Counted from the stretch's first letter, positions 1-7,187 are shown. The stretch: DNA of 14,363 nucleotides from Holophagaceae bacterium (GCA_025353305.1 JANXQX010000148.1:1-14363); one strand, 5' to 3'. Notes: generated by a model not told the origin, from the sequence alone. Numbers and translations: made by a program.

Positions 1-663
1 CATGCCCGCATCGCCTCGGTACGAGCCGATCTGCACGCCCTGCGAAAGCATCCAGTCCAGCTTCTCGGCTTGCCCATCGGCGGTGTGGGCGTTGCCTTCG
101 TTGAGCCACAGCGCTGCCAGGCGCCCGGAAGCCTCCAGCAGCCAGCCCGCGTGGTAACCGAACTCCTTGTAGTGGCCGTTGAATGCGCCGCCCTCCTGCT
201 TTCCGTGCAGTTCAAGCAGGCTGGAATCGCCATCGAGATGCAGCGCCGAAACGCCCGCCGCGGCTGAGGCCAGAAGCGCCATCCGCAGCGGATCCACCCC
301 CGCTTCCACGAGAACGCAGACCAGGCGCGAGAGGTCGATCTGCGGCACCCGAGCCCCCAGCACCTTGCGCCAGAGCTTGTCCGCCTCGATCACATCCGCG
401 ATCTCCTTGCCCGAGCGGTAGCCCATGGCGAATCCGCAGATCATCGCCAACAAGGTGCGAGAGAGTTTCTCCCCGCCCGCAAAGCCGAAGCGCTGGCCCT
501 CGAAGCCCGCAATGGCCGTGCGCAGCGTCGGCACCAGCGCCTTGAACCACGTCGATCTGCGGACATGCCGCGCCACGAAAACCAGGCCCCCGTCCGTCGA
601 CACCGGAGGCCCGATCTCCACCGAAATCCCACCCACATCGAAGAGTTCTGGTCGCTTTGTCAT
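1..663 (-). CDS. IS1380-like transposase, N-terminal half (runs off left edge)
   Basis: This is the transposase of an insertion sequence with a DDE (RNase H-fold) catalytic core that cuts and joins DNA at the element ends. The minus-strand frame is open for 221 codons from ATG at 663 to base 1, with no stop. It begins MTKRPELFDVGG. Residues 141-162 hold LHLDGD, then QEGGAFNGHY, matching the IS1380 pattern 'LDLDAT...QEG.FFNGYY', so D144 is the likely first catalytic Asp. NEGNAHTADG (188-197) and RGDAG (216-220, D218 as second Asp) also fit the family. The catalytic Glu and C-terminal half lie outside the window; family members are usually about 430-460 residues. The start codon has no well-placed ribosome binding site and lies in a short palindrome. 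I could not locate the terminal inverted repeat. Insertion has not damaged the neighbouring phosphatase, which ends intact at 810. Assignment to IS1380 rather than another IS4-related group is from motif memory. Confidence 0.82.
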   Translation of the reverse strand, partial: MTKRPELFDVGGISVEIGPPVSTDGGLVFVARHVRRSTWFKALVPTLRTAIAGFEGQRFGFAGGEKLSRTLLAMICGFAMGYRSGKEIADVIEADKLWRKVLGARVPQIDLSRLVCVLVEAGVDPLRMALLASAAAGVSALHLDGDSSLLELHGKQEGGAFNGHYKEFGYHAGWLLEASGRLAALWLNEGNAHTADGQAEKLDWMLSQGVQIGSYRGDAGM

Positions 664-678
664 CACCCATTGGGTGAT
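662..678 (-). promoter_or_regulatory. Palindrome over the transposase start codon
   Basis: Eight-base arms (ATCACCCA / TGGGTGAT) flank a single central base. On the transposase mRNA the downstream arm contains the only G-rich stretch near the start and the first two bases of ATG (663-661). A hairpin here would block ribosome access. Transposase genes of some elements (IS10, IS50) use such hairpins to prevent translation of read-through transcripts; applying that here is inference. It could instead be a protein-binding site. Confidence 0.4.
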
Positions 679-768
679 ACCATGACCCCAGAAAGTTCCA
701 GCAACAGTGCGCGTTTCAGATGGTTTTTTGAACCCGGTTGATTAGGTCAGCTTCAATAGTCCCGTCCA

Positions 769-796
769 CATATAAACTGCTCTAACCGTGGTTCAA
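769..796 (-). promoter_or_regulatory. Possible promoter reading towards the transposase
   Basis: On the minus strand a TTGAAC (-35, bases 796-791) is separated by 16 bases from TATATG (-10, bases 774-769). Each matches the sigma70 consensus at four of six positions. A transcript would start near 762 and carry a leader of about 100 bases before the transposase ATG. The region 690-800 is AT-richer than its surroundings. Whether this lies inside or outside the insertion sequence is unknown, because the element end was not identified. Confidence 0.25.
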
Positions 797-809
797 TTCA
801 ACCCCGCGC

Positions 810-1802
810 TCACTGGATGGAATCCCTGCCTACACGCCGGAGGGCGACAAGGGTGAGGTCGTCGCCACGGGATGTCCCCCTCAGAAAAGCGTCGAGCTCG
901 GCCCGGCAGGCCACGAGAAGCTCGGGTAGCGGGAGCGCAGCAGATCGCCGGAGGGCGGCGGCAGCCCGCCCGATGCCGAATTCCTCGTCCCCCACCGCGC
1001 CCTCCGTCCAACCATCTGTGTAGAGGAGCAGGGTCTGGCCGGGTTCGAGGGTCAGAACCCGTTCCATGTAACTGGAAGTGCCGAAAAGCCCGAGGGGCAG
1101 GCCTCCGCCTTCCACGGGCCGCACCCCGCGTTCATCGACGAGCAGGGGCCTGGGATGCCCCGCGTTCACCATCGCGAGATCGCCGCCGCACTCCAGGCGG
1201 AGGGCCAGCAGGGTGGCATAGCTTGTGGCGGAAGTGGCATCCGCAAAGAGCTGGTTCGCCCGCGCCACGAGTTCTGAAAGCGTGTGGCCCCCCGGGGCCA
1301 GGGCACGGAACAACGCGTGGAGGTGGGCCTGGAGGAATGAGGCGGCGACGCCCTTGCCGGCGACGTCGCCCAGGATGAGATGCAGGGGCCCGCCGGACCG
1401 CTCCGGGACGATCAGATCCACGTGGTCGCCGGACACCACGCCCCGGGGCTCCCAAAGGTAGGCCACCTCCCAGCCGTCGCGCTCGATGCCGCGGGGAGGA
1501 AGCAGGGTCCGCTGCACCCTGGCGGCGGATTGGAGATCCCGCTCCAGGGCGCGCTGGTCCCCTTCGGACATGCACCCGATGCAGACCGAAAGGAGCGGAT
1601 CCTTGTTCATCGCGTCGGGAGAAATGAAGTCGTGGCATACCGAGCAAAGGCCCCAGTCGCCCACTTCGATGGCGCCGATGGCCGCGTCCACCTGGCGAAT
1701 GAGATCCAGCAGATGCGTTTCCTGGCGGTCGACCGCCAGACTGGCCAGGTAGTCCCGCCGCGCCGAAAGCTTTTCCAGAGCCTTGGCCGAAGCGGGGCTC
1801 AT
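810..1802 (-). CDS. SpoIIE/RsbU-type serine phosphatase with N-terminal DksA-like zinc finger
   Basis: This 330-residue cytoplasmic protein is predicted to be a PP2C-family protein serine/threonine phosphatase of the SpoIIE/RsbU class, which typically dephosphorylate anti-anti-sigma (STAS) proteins in partner-switching stress pathways. Residues 1-50 look helical. A four-cysteine finger follows, C53-x2-C56-x17-C74-x2-C77, as in DksA/TraR. After a linker with the usual 'AxxVQRTLLP' (93-102) comes the phosphatase domain: SGDHVD (D126, D129), GDVAGKG (145-151, D146), NAGHP (213-217), LLYTDGWTEG (D263) and RGDDLTL (D314, D315). All expected metal-binding acids appear present. The start ATG overlaps the stop of the upstream DinB-fold gene (ATGA) and has GGGAG six bases ahead, so the two are translationally coupled. 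No STAS or anti-sigma kinase gene is visible nearby, so its substrate is probably encoded elsewhere. The catalytic class is secure; the zinc finger's role is unknown. Confidence 0.9.
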   Translation of the reverse strand: MSPASAKALEKLSARRDYLASLAVDRQETHLLDLIRQVDAAIGAIEVGDWGLCSVCHDFISPDAMNKDPLLSVCIGCMSEGDQRALERDLQSAARVQRTLLPPRGIERDGWEVAYLWEPRGVVSGDHVDLIVPERSGGPLHLILGDVAGKGVAASFLQAHLHALFRALAPGGHTLSELVARANQLFADATSATSYATLLALRLECGGDLAMVNAGHPRPLLVDERGVRPVEGGGLPLGLFGTSSYMERVLTLEPGQTLLLYTDGWTEGAVGDEEFGIGRAAAALRRSAALPLPELLVACRAELDAFLRGTSRGDDLTLVALRRVGRDSIQ

Positions 1803-2299
1803 GGGGCGCTCCCGTTCCTGGCTTCCGCAAGGCGGCGAAGGAGCTGGATCTGGGCGGCATGGTAGGCGCTGTGCTGGAGGGTTCCAAGCAGCAGGCTGCG
1901 CGCATCGGTTTCGGAGCCCGGCGGGATGGTTCCCAGGGTGTCTTCAGGAAGCCGCAGGAGAACTTCCCGCAGGTGGCGGTGGGCGGATTCAATGGACGCC
2001 AGGGCAGCCGCCCAGTCTGCCCGGACATCTTCGTGCGGACGCCCCCAACTCTCGTCCTGGAGGCTTGGTTCCGGCGCTTCCCCTTCGAGCCGCCTCCGGG
2101 CCTCATCGAACCAGAAGGCGAGGTGTTCGACCGATTCGAGAATGGTCTGGATGCCCGGCGCCGGCCGCCAGGAAGCCTGGTCGGCGTCGAGGCCGCGGAG
2201 GATCTCCACCAGGGCGGGACCATGCCAGGCTCCCCCGCGGAAGGACCGCTCAAGCTGATCGGCCAGAAGGCTGCGTTCGGATGGGAGGGAGACAGTCAT
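1799..2299 (-). CDS. DinB-family (four-helix, metal-binding) protein
   Basis: This 166-residue protein has the DinB/YfiT-like four-helix-bundle pattern. The usual metal-binding histidine triad is present: H59 in SVEHLAFWFDE, then H143 and H147 in LQHSAYHAAQ near the C-terminus. Family members include DNA-damage-inducible DinB of Bacillus (not the polymerase) and thiol-dependent transferases and hydrolases. Most have no known substrate and none can be assigned here. It is the first gene of a two-gene unit; its stop overlaps the start of the zinc-finger phosphatase by four bases. AAGGGG lies five bases before the ATG, a good ribosome binding site, and a sigma70-like promoter sits just upstream. 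It is transcribed away from the CGNR regulator gene. Length and motif order are normal for the family. Confidence 0.85.
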   Translation of the reverse strand: MTVSLPSERSLLADQLERSFRGGAWHGPALVEILRGLDADQASWRPAPGIQTILESVEHLAFWFDEARRRLEGEAPEPSLQDESWGRPHEDVRADWAAALASIESAHRHLREVLLRLPEDTLGTIPPGSETDARSLLLGTLQHSAYHAAQIQLLRRLAEARNGSAP

Positions 2300-2302
2300 T
2301 TT

Positions 2303-2356
2303 AACCCCTTAGAAATACCTAAAAGGTTAGGATATGAATAAATTTTAACCTGTCAA
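2303..2356 (-). promoter_or_regulatory. Promoter of the DinB/phosphatase pair with overlapping inverted repeats
   Basis: On the minus strand TTGACA (bases 2356-2351, perfect -35) is followed after 16 bases by TATCCT (2334-2329, -10), predicting a start near 2321 and a leader of about 20 bases. Several symmetric elements overlap it. CCTAA-AAGG-TTAGG occupies 2318-2331, across the -10 and start point. AACCCCTTAG (2303-2312) pairs with CTAAAAGGTT (2319-2328) at eight of ten positions. AGGTTA (2324-2329) and TAACCT (2346-2351) form a third pair. The TTTTAACC sequence occurs at both 2299-2306 and 2343-2350. This looks like a repressor-operated promoter. The nearest regulator candidate is the divergent CGNR protein; that link is inference. 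Confidence 0.55.
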
Positions 2357-2383
2357 GTGCCAAAAGGAAGTTATATTGATCCC

Positions 2384-3004
2384 ATGGACCAGATTCCTTC
2401 CCGCCCTCCGGCCTTTGAATTCTCCGGGGGGAATCTCGCGCTCGATTTCGTGAATACCTGGGGGGACCGGGCGCGGCCAGGAACGGATCAGCTGGGCTCC
2501 TTTCAACGGCTGGTGGATTTCGCGCAGGAGGCGGGGCTGGTGGACGTAGGCCAGGCCCGGGCCTACCTGACCACTGCCAGGTGGGATGCCGACTCCGCTT
2601 CCGCGGTTCTGCGGGCCGCCCGACGCTTCCGGAAATCGCTCTATGGCCTTTTCTCGTCCCTGGTGCGCGGTGCGGCGGCGGAACCGGAGGACCTGGCCCG
2701 GGCCAACCGCGCCATCCGGTCGGCCTTCCCCAACCTGGAGATCCGGACCCTTGGGGAAGACCTCGTGTGGGCTTCGAACGGCAGTCCACCGCGCCTGGAT
2801 TCCCTGGTCTGGCCCATCATCCGATCGGCGGCGCAACTACTCACGTCTCCTGATGTCGGATTGGTCCACGAATGTGAAGCCGCCGATTGCACCTGGTTGT
2901 TCCTGGACCGCAGCCGCACCGGCCAGCGCCGCTGGTGTTCCATGGCCAGCTGCGGCAACCGCGCGAAGGCCCGTCGCCACTACCAGCGGCAGCGCAACGC
3001 TTGA
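2384..3004 (+). CDS. CGNR zinc-finger (ABATE domain) putative transcriptional regulator
   Basis: This 206-residue protein has the two-part layout of the CGNR family. The N-terminal ABATE-type region (about 10-150) starts with the characteristic GGNLALDFVNTWGDR. A C-terminal zinc finger carries C164, C169, C185 and C190, the last in the signature CGNR (190-193), followed by a basic KARRHYQRQR tail likely to touch DNA. The family is annotated as putative stress-induced transcriptional regulators, with few members tested. I chose ATG at 2384 because the only purine-rich site, AAGGAAG (2364-2370), lies 13 bases ahead. A GTG at 2357 would add nine residues but has no ribosome binding site. The gene is divergent from the DinB/phosphatase pair and shares an 84-bp gap with inverted repeats, suggesting auto-regulation or control of that pair (inference). 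Confidence 0.88.
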   Translation: MDQIPSRPPAFEFSGGNLALDFVNTWGDRARPGTDQLGSFQRLVDFAQEAGLVDVGQARAYLTTARWDADSASAVLRAARRFRKSLYGLFSSLVRGAAAEPEDLARANRAIRSAFPNLEIRTLGEDLVWASNGSPPRLDSLVWPIIRSAAQLLTSPDVGLVHECEAADCTWLFLDRSRTGQRRWCSMASCGNRAKARRHYQRQRNA

Positions 3005-3230
3005 GGTGCGCAACTGCGACCATTCAAGCGCTGTTTCCTTGCTTTCCCATGAGTGATTCGCCTTTGCGTTTCGGGAATTCCGGCACAGGCAGGAAAGGAA
3101 TACCGGGTCGTCCCCCGTAGGTTTCAACCCGGTCTCGAAACCGCTTCAAGTTGGCGGCCGTGGCCTTGCAAGGTGTTCCAGGGATCATGATCCACGGAGA
3201 TGTTTTAGGTCGCCACCGTGGCATCAGATC
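3005..3230. other. Intergenic region between the CGNR gene and the exported cysteine-peptidase-like gene (convergent)
   Basis: Two convergent genes end on either side of this 226-base stretch. It holds an inverted repeat with perfect seven-base arms, ACCGGGT (3102-3108) and ACCCGGT (3127-3133), around an 18-base loop. There is also a short palindrome GCCAC-C-GTGGC near 3212-3222. Neither has a T-run, so no convincing terminator is seen. A 66-codon minus-strand frame (3224-3024) has no recognisable product and no clear ribosome binding site; it might be a gene remnant. Confidence 0.4.
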
Positions 3231-5471
3231 CTACTTGATTTGCTTCTGCTGTATCGCACCGCCCAGCTTCTGCACCTGCATCGTGCCGCCCGCGCCGAGC
3301 AACCGCCAGTTCGGCTTGAACGTGATCTGGTCGCCTTTCTCGATGGTGGCTGGCGCGGTCTGGAGCGTCTCCATTTTGCTGCCCTGGCCGGGAGCGGACA
3401 TCTTCAGCGTGAAGGTGACCGGCTGCCCCTCGTGCCGGTAGACCACGCTCTCGCGCTGGGCATCAAAGGCGAGGTGGACGGGCGCGTTGGCGTATCCGGT
3501 GGTGGCCAGCACCGCGGTGCGCATCTGGCCGTCGGCAGCGCGGGCGTGGAGGTGGAGCGTGACCTGTTTGCTCGGCGCCATCGTCTTGAACTGCACGCTG
3601 CCGGCGCCGTGGTCGATGGTGACTTCGTCGCGCAAGGCGCCGCTGACCGCTGTGTTCTCCAAGTTGACAGCGAAGCCGTTGCCTACGGTCTGCAGGGAAT
3701 AGGTGCCGCCCGACTTGCCGGTGATCGTGTACTGGTGGGGGCCCTTCCCCGCGAGCAGGTAGAGCGGCGCCCCCTGCTTGCCACGCAGCCCGCCCAACGG
3801 CACGAAGACGGCGGATCCCGGTATGCGGCTCCCCTGATCGGTGTTGGCGGTTCCATCCCGGGCGAGCAGCTTCTTTCCCGCGGCGTCGGTGACCTGGGTG
3901 ACCTGCGCGGCATCGCCGAACAGGTGGCCGATGGCGCTGATCGCGCCCTGGATGGTGGGGAGGTGCGGATTGGGCGGCGCCGCGCTCAACGGCAGCGCAC
4001 GCAAAGCCGAGAGTCCGCCGGAGCAATTCTCTCCGGCCCCGTCATTGAAAACGTAATTGCCCGACGCGCTGACGCTGATGCGGCTGGCGCGGGTGCGGCT
4101 GCCGTCGGCCTCCCCCGGCAGGAAGGGGACGTTGGGATCGTAGATCCAGACATCGAAGCTTCCATCGGGGTGGTCCTCCAGGTTGTAGACCTGCACGACA
4201 TGGTTGCAACCTCCGCCATTGACCGTGACGATGCCCGCGTGCCCCTCGCTGAGCGCGGCGCGCACTTGGGCGTGGAACACATCCTTGTTCCCGGAAATGT
4301 TCCAGTGCGCGATCCAGGAGCCAAGAAACTCGGCGCTGAATTGCTGGATGTGCGTCATGTGGACGAAGTGCGAGAGCAGGGTCGAGGCGTTCGTCCCGTT
4401 CGACATCTGCGGACCCCTTAGATGCCAGACATCCCTTGTGGCGCCGGGCACGTTCGGGTCGGTGCCATTCCAGGACGGAAAGTCGGATAGGCGCCGTTGT
4501 CCGGTCTGCAACCTTAAACTCGAGACGGTGAAGCCGAAGCACTGCCCGCTGTTCAAGGCGGAGTTGGCGATCCCAAGGAAAACCCAGGCGAGTGGGTCCT
4601 CCGGACGCCAGCCCAGGATGTTGTTATGGGTCTGGTCGAAACCGAATACCTCGGTCAGATCGTTGAAGGTCCAGCCACCGACCATGCTTTGGAACTGGCC
4701 GGTGTTGCAGAAGGAGTATCCGTTCACGTTGCGCCAGTTGTCGACCACCAGCGTTTCCGGCGCTGGGTAGGTGGCGCCGTCCTGCAGGACCGCCGGCTGC
4801 CCGGTGGTGGCCAGCGCCGGCACCAGCGCGGACAGTGATGTTCCCTGGGGATCGATGGGCCCGGCGTTGACCACGGCGTCGGCATTTCCGAACTTCACTT
4901 GTGCGCCGGCATGGAAGCCGCTGCCGGTGATGGTCACCGTGGTCCCCGGCCGAAGGAGTCGCGGTGTCAGGGTCTGCGCTGGCGACGCGTGGGTGGCAGA
5001 CACGATGATCCTCACAGGCTGGAGAATGATGCTGATCAACGAGGCGAGTTCTAGGCTGATGCCGGCATGGAAGGTGGCGGTGGTGGGCATGGCGGTGGAG
5101 GCCCCGCCCTTGAGCGTGACCAGCGTCGAGACCTCGCCGCCCCCCGCGGGCACCTTCGCGGTCGCGGGCTCGAAGCTGGCGGTCACGCCCGGCGGCAGGC
5201 CCTTCGCGTAGAACGTGATGGGCCCCGGCACGCCGGCGGCCACGTTGAGCTGCATGCGGAATTTCGACGAGGCACCGGGCACATAGGGGATTGGCGTCGG
5301 GTGCGCCGACTTCACCGGCTTGGCGGCGACCTTGAAGATGACGATGGGCTCCATTGCCACGGTGGGCTTGATCGCGATCGCCTTGATTTGGGCGACGGGC
5401 GCTCCAGGCTCGAGCGAGAGCAAGGCCAGAACAGAAACAGGCAGCGTGAAGAAATACGTGCGCAGGGTCAT
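3231..5471 (-). CDS. Exported protein with Ig-like, TIG/IPT and papain-like cysteine peptidase-like regions
   Basis: This 746-residue protein has a hydrophobic leader (about 5-20) with probable signal cleavage near residue 27. Residues 65-160 resemble a bacterial Ig-like beta domain. Residues 165-230 (PGTTVTITGSGFHAGAQVKFG) are a clear TIG/IPT domain. The central part (about 245-450) has the spacing of a papain/C39-like cysteine peptidase: SGQCFGF with C311, GGCNHVVQVYNL with H424, and IYDPNVPF with D445 as third residue. The remaining 500-746 look beta-rich with no recognised domain. The ATG at 5471 has AAGGTG close upstream. It is transcribed away from an apparent operon encoding a secreted and a membrane-anchored protein. 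The peptidase assignment rests on motif order only; a non-catalytic or transglutaminase-type papain fold is possible. Export and the TIG domain are confident. Confidence 0.75.
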   Translation of the reverse strand: MTLRTYFFTLPVSVLALLSLEPGAPVAQIKAIAIKPTVAMEPIVIFKVAAKPVKSAHPTPIPYVPGASSKFRMQLNVAAGVPGPITFYAKGLPPGVTASFEPATAKVPAGGGEVSTLVTLKGGASTAMPTTATFHAGISLELASLISIILQPVRIIVSATHASPAQTLTPRLLRPGTTVTITGSGFHAGAQVKFGNADAVVNAGPIDPQGTSLSALVPALATTGQPAVLQDGATYPAPETLVVDNWRNVNGYSFCNTGQFQSMVGGWTFNDLTEVFGFDQTHNNILGWRPEDPLAWVFLGIANSALNSGQCFGFTVSSLRLQTGQRRLSDFPSWNGTDPNVPGATRDVWHLRGPQMSNGTNASTLLSHFVHMTHIQQFSAEFLGSWIAHWNISGNKDVFHAQVRAALSEGHAGIVTVNGGGCNHVVQVYNLEDHPDGSFDVWIYDPNVPFLPGEADGSRTRASRISVSASGNYVFNDGAGENCSGGLSALRALPLSAAPPNPHLPTIQGAISAIGHLFGDAAQVTQVTDAAGKKLLARDGTANTDQGSRIPGSAVFVPLGGLRGKQGAPLYLLAGKGPHQYTITGKSGGTYSLQTVGNGFAVNLENTAVSGALRDEVTIDHGAGSVQFKTMAPSKQVTLHLHARAADGQMRTAVLATTGYANAPVHLAFDAQRESVVYRHEGQPVTFTLKMSAPGQGSKMETLQTAPATIEKGDQITFKPNWRLLGAGGTMQVQKLGGAIQQKQIK

Positions 5472-5734
5472 GGGTCACCTTGGATGTGGGCACATGGTAC
5501 AGCGGATAACGGGAGACGGGCGGTTTACGAGGAATTTGAGAATGGTTGCTCCGAGCTTAGAAAGCAGTTGTTCTCGGACCAAAGGCACATTCCCTCGCCA
5601 TCCTGCGATCTGCCCCTATATTTCACTGATCCACAACAATCCGTCCAAACCAACTGGTCCATGGCAAATCCGAATACCGGACCTTGACGACAGATCATGG
5701 GCGATGAAACTGGAATCGACCCTGGAGGTATCCC
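5472..5734. other. Divergent intergenic region (263 bases)
   Basis: This gap separates two genes transcribed outward and should contain promoters for both. It is AT-richer than the flanks around 5560-5680. TATATT at 5617-5622 is a fair -10 for the plus-strand gene, but no matching -35 is found 16-18 bases upstream. I see no strong operator palindrome and no small gene. Confidence 0.3.
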
Positions 5735-6445
5735 TTGCTAGATACACGCATCACCGTCCTGCCCCGCAGCCTCGTTCTCCACGCGACGCTCCTATTGTCC
5801 GTCCTCGGTTCCTCCCCGGTCGCGGCCCAGGCGGGAAAGTTCGATCTTTCCCAAATCACGTTGGCGCCATTGACCCCTCAGACGGGAGCCCAACCCAGGC
5901 CTCCCCAGCCACCCGCGCCCGCGACGGCACCTCCAGTCCGCCTAACTGGCGCCCAGTACCTCGCGTTGCGCCCGCACTTGGCGAGCCTGGCGGGCGTCCC
6001 CGCAGCGTCTCTGGCGCCCCAACCCCTCTATTCCACCGATTTGTCGACGGTTGGCAACACGATCCTGATCACCCCTGGCCTGAAGTCACCCAACGGGTTC
6101 TCCTGGGCCGCTTACAGCGTTTCCGCGTTCGAGGGCAAAGTGGTAACCATGCCTGGCCTTCAATCCGGCATTCTGTTTTCTTCCCTGCAGTCCGCTCCCA
6201 TTGGCATCTACCTCTTCACAGTCCATATCCAACCTGTGGATCCGGGCGGGACCGCCTCCATGAAGCTGACTTACAGAATGTGCGTCGGCAACGATTTCCC
6301 TGCCGAAAGTCCGATCGCCCTCCAATCGGGCATGGCTGTGATTCCGCTCATCAAATCCAAGAATGGCGGCATGGACCTGCGCATGTATCTGACGTCACCC
6401 AACAAGATCGTATTCACTGGTTGCGAGATCATGAGGGTCAAGTAG
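5735..6445 (+). CDS. Secreted protein of unknown function
   Basis: I do not recognise this 236-residue protein. It has a signal peptide: Arg-containing start, hydrophobic stretch about 12-30, then PVAAQA with cleavage near 31-33. A Pro/Ala-rich linker (about 45-68) and a mostly beta-looking domain (about 95-236) follow. The domain contains only two cysteines, C183 and C230, which could form a disulfide after export. The start is TTG, chosen because GGAGG (5724-5728) lies six bases before it and no in-frame ATG fits the signal peptide. The next gene begins 28 bases after the stop on the same strand, so the two are probably co-transcribed. It is divergent from the large exported peptidase-like gene. 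Confidence 0.75.
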   Translation: MLDTRITVLPRSLVLHATLLLSVLGSSPVAAQAGKFDLSQITLAPLTPQTGAQPRPPQPPAPATAPPVRLTGAQYLALRPHLASLAGVPAASLAPQPLYSTDLSTVGNTILITPGLKSPNGFSWAAYSVSAFEGKVVTMPGLQSGILFSSLQSAPIGIYLFTVHIQPVDPGGTASMKLTYRMCVGNDFPAESPIALQSGMAVIPLIKSKNGGMDLRMYLTSPNKIVFTGCEIMRVK

Positions 6446-6473
6446 CTGGATTGAATCGCGTGAAAGGTCTGAG

Positions 6474-7187
6474 ATGAAGGCATGGGTGAAAGTTCTGATC
6501 GGCACCGGGGCCACCCTGCTTCTCCTGCTGGTGGTCGCCGGAGTGATGCTGGTCCAATCCAGGCATTGGAAAGACGTCCAGGGCTTCTCTGGCGGGATGG
6601 TGGACATCACCCGCAGCGCCAAAGCGATGGAACAGCTGGATAAGCAGCATGCCTACCAGGAGCCCGCGGACGGCCGCATTCCCGAAGCCCGCCTTACGGC
6701 CTACATCGAGGTGTGTGAGGCCGTGAAGCCGGTGGAAGGTCCCTACACCGCGTGGATGCAGGCCCACATGGGCAAGAAGGGTGATTTCAAGGATGCCGCC
6801 GAGGCCATTACCTTCATGTCCCGCCTCATGGACACCGCGACGCGCCAGCTGAGGGAACACAATATGACGGCCCGGGAGTTCGCATGGATCAGCATCGCGG
6901 TGCGGAAGGCTCGGAAGGAAGCAGTGGAGAAGGCTGGATCTCCCGCGGCCCTGGAGTTGCTGGAGACCCTGAAGCGCGTCTCGAAAGCGCCCGGGCTGGA
7001 GGCTCCCCTCCGGCGGGAAGTGGAACAGAAAGTGAACCGCTTTGAGACATCGCTGGGAAAGGGCAAGGATCCTCTCTCCTATAACGCCACCCTCTGCCTT
7101 GCCCATGCCGAGCGCCTGGATGCTTCGGAGCTGGGCGAAGGAGGGGAAATGCTCCTGGGCGGGATGGGCAAGAGCAGACGCCCATAA
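6474..7187 (+). CDS. Single-pass membrane-anchored protein of unknown function
   Basis: This 237-residue protein starts with a short basic segment and one strong hydrophobic helix (about 7-27), so it is anchored in the inner membrane by its N-terminus with a soluble remainder. The rest is alpha-helical and highly charged, with ARLTAYIEVCEAVKPV (about 72-87), an arrangement I have seen only in uncharacterised proteins. The lone cysteine in that segment (C82) does not suggest a lipobox. The ATG has GAAAGG seven bases upstream. It lies 28 bases downstream of the secreted-protein gene, so an operon is likely. No catalytic motif is visible; a scaffold or envelope-stress role would be speculation. 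Confidence 0.75.
   Translation: MKAWVKVLIGTGATLLLLLVVAGVMLVQSRHWKDVQGFSGGMVDITRSAKAMEQLDKQHAYQEPADGRIPEARLTAYIEVCEAVKPVEGPYTAWMQAHMGKKGDFKDAAEAITFMSRLMDTATRQLREHNMTAREFAWISIAVRKARKEAVEKAGSPAALELLETLKRVSKAPGLEAPLRREVEQKVNRFETSLGKGKDPLSYNATLCLAHAERLDASELGEGGEMLLGGMGKSRRP

Noticed and set aside
212..670. 152-codon minus-strand frame starting just before the transposase
   Set aside because: Overlaps the transposase in another frame; its translation is Gly/Arg-rich with no motif, while the frame from 663 carries the IS1380 motifs.
1132..2253. 373-codon minus-strand frame overlapping the phosphatase and DinB-fold genes
   Set aside because: It is an alternate frame of two genes with clear family motifs; its Arg/Pro/Gly-rich translation is typical of out-of-frame GC-rich DNA.
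3240..4421. 393-codon plus-strand frame opposite the exported peptidase-like gene
   Set aside because: Antisense shadow; the minus-strand frame has a signal peptide, a TIG domain and coherent motifs.
5320..6477. 385-codon plus-strand frame spanning a divergent promoter region
   Set aside because: Starts inside the opposite-strand gene and runs through the secreted-protein gene in another frame; low-complexity Arg/Pro translation and no ribosome binding site.
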